15,313 bases of DNA from Oscillospiraceae bacterium (lineage in GTDB: Bacteria > Bacillota > Clostridia > Oscillospirales > Ruminococcaceae): NCBI GenBank assembly GCA_014796735.1, contig JAAVIG010000114.1:1-15313 (forward strand), in the 5' to 3' direction. The notes under the pieces were generated by a model. It did no database searches. It was not told where the DNA came from and was given only the letters and a program-made list of their open reading frames with translations. Positions 12,401 through 15,313 of the stretch are shown here, piece by piece. A program made the position numbers and the translations under genes. The first letter of the stretch is position 1; each line of letters opens with the position of its first letter.

Positions 12401-15313
12401 TTTGTATTTTGGAGATTCTTCAAGTACATATGGCGGTATAACAATGGATGAAGCCAATGATTATGTGCTTGTTAAAGGAAGCGTATATCACTATAGCAGT
12501 TATAATTATAATTATTCACTTTCCGACGGAACATTAGAGTTAAAAGGTGATTTTATACAAAGCGGCCGTTTTGTAAATGACAGCCGTTCTACAACAGCTT
12601 TTAGGCTTCTTTTAAGCGGAAACGAGCTTCAGACAATAAAGACAGAATCAGCAGACTTTTCATTTGGTATTATAGATGTAAACAATCATTCGGAAAACGG
12701 AGTGTTTTTTGCTTCGTTATTCAATGCCGCCGATCTGCAAAAGAATGGATGCAATTTAAAATTTGCGTATGAGGATTCACCCGGATGGTCTTTGTCAGGG
12801 GACGAAACTGTTGACGGGAATTTGAAAATTTCAAGAGGAACATTGGATCTGAACGGACATAGGCTTACAGTAAACGGAAACTTGATGCAGTCGGGTGGAG
12901 TGGTTCTGATAAACGGCGGAGAATTGATCGTTAACGGCGATTATTATATTCAAAACATATCCGAAAATGAATATACCGACAGCAACGGCGAGTTAAAAAT
13001 GACAAACGAGTCAGATACTGTACAGGTGTCGGGAAACTTCGTTATGCAGTCGGCTAAGAATCACAGCAACAGTTTAACGGCGGGTACTTTGATGATCGGC
13101 GGAGATCTTCTTGTACCCGAGAACGGTGTTTATAACAATTTCTATTGCACCGGGAGTCACACTGTGGTTTTAAACGGATCAAAGGCGCAGAGAGTCCGCA
13201 TTGACTGCGTCAATACATATTATGATAATTATTATAGCTATAATTCCGGCTATTCAAGAATAAACAATTTAAAAATTACAAACACCTCCGATGAAGGTGT
13301 AAATTTTGACGGGATTATCTGTGTTGCTGGGACATTGTATAATTCAACATCAAATATTCATAACAGCCGTAATATTGGTGCAACAGACTCTACTGTTTTT
13401 GAAAACAACACATGGAGCGGTGACATAAGCTTCTTTACAACTACATATCTGAAAAAGCCATTGTATATTAACGGTAATGTATATATACACTGTAACTTTT
13501 GTATTAATTACGGAGATGTTTACGGAGAAGATGTTTTGGGTATAAAAGATGTTGACTCCGGAGATTACATTTTTATCGTAGATGGAAATTTATATGTATA
13601 TAATATTCTCTATTTGCCTTATGGAGGATCAATTATTGTATCCGGAGATATAAATCTTGAAAAAAATAAAAACAGTTATTATGGAGGATATATTCGGCTG
13701 TATTCGGACAGCAAAATGTTTATTGGCGGTGATCTCAACTCATCAAGCAAATATTCAAGCTCATTTAACAGCGGAACGCTTGAAATTCGGGGAGATATGA
13801 TCTTTTCCGATGAAACATACGGATTTACTGCAGGAGGCGGGCATACAACAATATTTAGCGGAGATCGTCTTCAGACCATCAATGTTACTGCATCGGGAAC
13901 AAATTTTGACATAATTGACGTCAGAAACTATTCGGACGAGGGAATATGCTTTGAAACATTTGTTCCGTATTCGGAGCTTCTGGACAACGGCTGTAAGATC
14001 ACTTTTGGAAATAATGCGGTCAGCGGCCGGACATTGACCGAAGATGAAACGATTGACGGAAATATTGATTTGGTAAGCGGTATTTTGGATCTAAACGGAC
14101 ATAAGCTTACCGTTAACGGAAATTTCATTCAGTCGGGCGGAACGGTATCCGTAAATGGCGGAGAACTGTATGTCACAGGAGATTATAGGATTCAGCGCGA
14201 AATAGGCGAGATATATTCCGAAAGCAGCGGAATATTGGTTATGACGAATGAAGCCGACAGGGTTAAAGTTGCAGGCAGCTTTATCATGCGGTCAAAATAT
14301 TCGCATGATGATTATCTTACGGCAGGAACGCTCGAAATAGGAGGAGACCTTATACAAAGTGGAAATTCAAACAATTTCCATACCTCCGGGATACATACGG
14401 TTGTGCTGAATGGCACCTCCCGACAGGGGATCAGATTAAACAGCAGCCGCACTCTATATTCCCGCATAACCAATTTAAAGATTTGCAACACATCGGTTCA
14501 AGGGGTTGAATTCGAAAGTACAATCTATGTGACGGGCAAATTATACGATACGTCATCAAAAATAATTAACGGTAAAAACCTGCGTGCAACCGAAACAACT
14601 GATTTTATCGATAATGCGTGGAGTGCCGATATTTATTTTGAAAAAACACCGATACTTCTTCCGAATTTTTATTTGGACGGTTCACTGTATCTTTATTCAC
14701 AACTGATACTTTCGGGTGATATGAGCGTTAAGGGAACGATATACGCATATGCCGACATCAACATGAGCGGGCATACCCTTGATGTTGAAGAAGACCTGTG
14801 GCTGAATTCGCTGCTTTATGTCAACGGCGGAAAACTTTATGTAGGAAATGACTTGAATATATGCAGTACAAGCTTTGGTGCGAGCAACGGATATCTTTAC
14901 ATGAGCGATGAAAACGACTATGCTTTGGTAACCGGCGGAACGTATATTTATTCTTCTAAAAATACATATTTGTACAGTGGCGTACTTGAGGTAAAGGGTG
15001 ATTTTACACAAAAGAATTATGGATCGGCAACCAATATAAGCTCCGCAGGCAAAGTTGTTTTAAGCGGAAAGGATGTTCAGAGAATTTCCGTTGAAAACAG
15101 CGAATTCCGTTTTAACACGCTGGAAATTACAAAGCCGTTGGATGCGGGATATATATTCAGCAGAACTCCTATGTGGAATACGCTTGTGGAAAACTATACC
15201 GATAAGGAGGCCCCAACCGCTCCCTCTAAATTAAGCCTTTTGAACTCCACTTCAACATCTGTACGTATAAAATGGACTGCGTCCAAAGATAATATGAGCG
15301 AATGTATATACGA
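9414..15313 (+). CDS. Giant secreted modular repeat protein (FN3, half-repeat, four ~400-residue repeats, FN3), 3' end outside window
   Basis: One frame is open for 1,966 codons from ATG 9414 to the window edge; I translated it throughout and found no stop. GGAGGT at 9404-9409 is the ribosome binding site. Residues 1-31 are a Sec signal peptide with cleavage expected after AVYA. Residues about 48-128 form an FN3-like domain (SITVCWNTIPSAETYTV, later ITDLQPGSEVYLSVNAYDA). Then come a 188-residue half-repeat and four repeats of about 400 residues, all rich in G, N, S, T and short beta-strand motifs such as LDLNGHxLTV, NGGxLxVxGDY and GTLEIGGD, suggesting a beta-helix/solenoid. A second FN3 starts near residue 1933 (APTAPSKLSLL, then VRIKWTASKDNMS). 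No wall-anchor, dockerin or catalytic domain is within the window. It is likely an exported adhesin-like or polymorphic-toxin-type protein; the missing C-terminus decides this. Confidence 0.93.
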   Translation, partial: MNHPKLLSSILAAAIMLSSLSVSSFGNAVYAVETSDMEISGTSYEDTQILLDRIYVTDTSITVCWNTIPSAETYTVICNDSIIAENIAANQYDITDLQPGSEVYLSVNAYDAAGVLLMSSEETVFHTSLTVDSNLTLTHNLTIDSLHINGGVLNLNGYSVIVDKDTDINNSSAKISVGSGNLYINGDLKLQNEASENSYVGGLEMTDSKGSVYVGGNFEIFSRNSGTLSAGTIELRGDIRSNQNGYYGSLYATNNHGIILSGRNTQTIELPSYAKLNIVEVKNFSEGGVVFANQIPINSLRDNGCKVLIASEENTIGWTLNEDETYNGTLLLAAGTLNLNGHKLTIAGDLLQSGGTVFVNGGELDIQGDYKLQPLGNANNGILNMTNNADIVKINGDFVMQSQQSHAGRLSAGIMEIGGDLIQKNYSTNFCTSGDHTVLLNGHTKQTVDFYSSSVSNSKINNLKIENTSEEGVEFKQNVYVAGDLHNTSSPVTNSLNICISATTRFVENVWDYDLTIGNSMTLPEIIIGGNLRINASGVTLSGNVIVKQSLYINNNVDLCGYTLDVGGDVWVSAQLNLNKGTLNVGGDLNISDLNQSYSNGYLTMRYDEDYICVNGNMLVFSNNYYNYSSMLTAGTIEIKGDFTQKYNSSENNFYAYGRHQVILSGDGLQKVKFNSNLSRFNILEIKNSSEAGVEFLSQVISVKLVTNDCNIRYYDIDRNNRVLYGDETVEGDLLVESGTLDLNGHTLTISGNLIQPGGTLNINEGTLDIQGDYLIRKNNENLSYAGEGKLLMIKESDTVKVAGNFVMQSNISHKGCLTNGVLEVGGNFSQSSGAADNFFTSDNYTVILNGSEPQTVDFYKGSASVITNLKIDNSSAGGVTFNNAAYISGILYNTESVVNKSENIYAMSETVFENNTWNQSISFSQSRQLPDNLKIKGDVYILAEISLPDDSKYAVSKDDFSKESSDCYTLSVDGNIYALSSKFRINGGSVFVGGDLYFGDSSSTYGGITMDEANDYVLVKGSVYHYSSYNYNYSLSDGTLELKGDFIQSGRFVNDSRSTTAFRLLLSGNELQTIKTESADFSFGIIDVNNHSENGVFFASLFNAADLQKNGCNLKFAYEDSPGWSLSGDETVDGNLKISRGTLDLNGHRLTVNGNLMQSGGVVLINGGELIVNGDYYIQNISENEYTDSNGELKMTNESDTVQVSGNFVMQSAKNHSNSLTAGTLMIGGDLLVPENGVYNNFYCTGSHTVVLNGSKAQRVRIDCVNTYYDNYYSYNSGYSRINNLKITNTSDEGVNFDGIICVAGTLYNSTSNIHNSRNIGATDSTVFENNTWSGDISFFTTTYLKKPLYINGNVYIHCNFCINYGDVYGEDVLGIKDVDSGDYIFIVDGNLYVYNILYLPYGGSIIVSGDINLEKNKNSYYGGYIRLYSDSKMFIGGDLNSSSKYSSSFNSGTLEIRGDMIFSDETYGFTAGGGHTTIFSGDRLQTINVTASGTNFDIIDVRNYSDEGICFETFVPYSELLDNGCKITFGNNAVSGRTLTEDETIDGNIDLVSGILDLNGHKLTVNGNFIQSGGTVSVNGGELYVTGDYRIQREIGEIYSESSGILVMTNEADRVKVAGSFIMRSKYSHDDYLTAGTLEIGGDLIQSGNSNNFHTSGIHTVVLNGTSRQGIRLNSSRTLYSRITNLKICNTSVQGVEFESTIYVTGKLYDTSSKIINGKNLRATETTDFIDNAWSADIYFEKTPILLPNFYLDGSLYLYSQLILSGDMSVKGTIYAYADINMSGHTLDVEEDLWLNSLLYVNGGKLYVGNDLNICSTSFGASNGYLYMSDENDYALVTGGTYIYSSKNTYLYSGVLEVKGDFTQKNYGSATNISSAGKVVLSGKDVQRISVENSEFRFNTLEITKPLDAGYIFSRTPMWNTLVENYTDKEAPTAPSKLSLLNSTSTSVRIKWTASKDNMSECIY
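9798..10361 (+). repeat. Half-repeat B0 of the giant protein
   Basis: Residues about 129-316. It matches the second half (B) of the full repeats: LxLNGY, a GNLYINGDL segment, GGLEMTD, SAGTIELRGD, GIILSG, VKNFSEGGVVF and a closing LRDNGCKV. The distance from LNLNGY here to the same motif of repeat 1 is 552 bases, equal to the B-to-A distance in repeat 1. Confidence 0.8.
10362..11579 (+). repeat. Tandem repeat unit 1 (halves A1+B1)
   Basis: About 406 residues. A1 has LNLNGHKLTIAGDL, VNGGELDIQGDYKLQ, GDFVMQS, LLNGHTKQTVDF and NLKIENTSEEGVEF. B1 starts around VDLCGYTLDVGGDVW and has LTAGTIEIKGDFTQK, VILSGDGLQKV and ILEIKNSSEAGVEF. Confidence 0.88.
11580..12779 (+). repeat. Tandem repeat unit 2 (halves A2+B2)
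   Basis: About 400 residues. LDLNGH lies 1,212 bases after that of unit 1. A2 has LDIQGDYLI, GNFVMQS, VILNGSEPQTVDF. B2 is the most changed B half: the LxLxGYxLDV start is replaced by DDFSKESSDCYTLSVDGNIY, while INGGSVFVGGDL, GTLELKGDFIQ and LLSGNELQTI remain. Confidence 0.88.
12780..14021 (+). repeat. Tandem repeat unit 3 (halves A3+B3)
   Basis: About 414 residues. LDLNGH lies 1,209 bases after that of unit 2. A3 has the best-kept A pattern (INGGELIVNGDYYIQ, GNFVMQS, NNLKITNTSDEGVNF) and carries an extra tyrosine-rich insertion at 13216-13256. B3 has SGTLEIRGDM, FSGDRLQTI and a closing LLDNGCKITF. Confidence 0.88.
14022..15197 (+). repeat. Tandem repeat unit 4 (halves A4+B4)
   Basis: About 392 residues, LDLNGH 1,242 bases after that of unit 3. 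A4 has VNGGELYVTGDYRIQ, TAGTLEIGGDLIQ, HTVVLNG. B4 keeps the B start (NMSGHTLDVEEDLWL), then VNGGKLYVGNDLNI and LEVKGDFTQK, but its end (ITKPLDAGYIF) has lost the SExGVxF box and passes straight into the FN3 linker. Confidence 0.87.

Noticed and set aside
9964..15011. Minus-strand open frames within the giant gene (for example at 9964, 13928 and 14697)
   Set aside because: Short, no ribosome binding sites, opposite a continuous 1,966-codon frame with clear domain repeats.
9414..15313. CRISPR array or satellite DNA as the cause of the periodic motifs
   Set aside because: Repetition is at protein level with a 400-residue period and diverged DNA; no short identical repeats with equal spacers.

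Overview
The window looks like the chromosome of a low-to-moderate GC Firmicute of the class Clostridia (Ruminococcus/Oscillospiraceae-like is my best guess). Supporting signs are a YerC-type TrpR-family regulator, a birA-bioY operon behind a BirA-type operator, a perfect CIRCE (HrcA) element before htpG, strong GGAGG-type ribosome binding sites, sigma-A promoters with near-consensus hexamers, and a tRNA-Leu with an encoded CCA. Genus is not proven by anything seen here.

Layout. (1) 1-4700 is core chromosome: a SAM methyltransferase cut by the left edge and the yerC-like regulator that overlaps it (minus strand); then birA and bioY (plus strand, biotin ligase/repressor and biotin uptake); then htpG (minus strand), convergent with bioY over a shared bidirectional terminator. 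(2) 4700-7175 holds small accessory enzymes on the plus strand: a GNAT acetyltransferase, a nitroreductase, and two 84%-identical Nudix hydrolases. Each Nudix gene is followed by tRNA-Leu(UAG) sequence. The first tRNA copy stops in the anticodon loop; the second is complete. This is a diverged tandem duplication of a [Nudix gene + tRNA] unit. (3) 7175-9100 is a scarred accessory region: a hairpin, a degenerate direct repeat carrying two near-identical terminator hairpins, a truncated plus-strand ORF, two coupled minus-strand genes that look like winged-helix replication/regulatory proteins of a mobile element, and one more orphan fragment. (4) 9100-9413 is an AT-rich promoter region. (5) 9414 to the right edge is a single open reading frame of at least 1,966 codons, absent from a list of complete ORFs because it has no stop inside the window. 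It encodes a secreted protein: signal peptide, FN3 domain, one half-repeat, four tandem repeats of about 400 residues each, and the start of a second FN3 domain where the window ends.

How the genes work together. birA and bioY form a biotin-responsive unit: holo-BirA should shut the shared promoter when biotin is plentiful. htpG should be under HrcA heat-shock control. The giant gene is the most distinctive item: a large, modular, probable beta-solenoid surface or secreted protein whose C-terminal end, and so its activity, lies outside the window. Its position beside mobile-element debris fits a variable accessory locus, but that link is inference.
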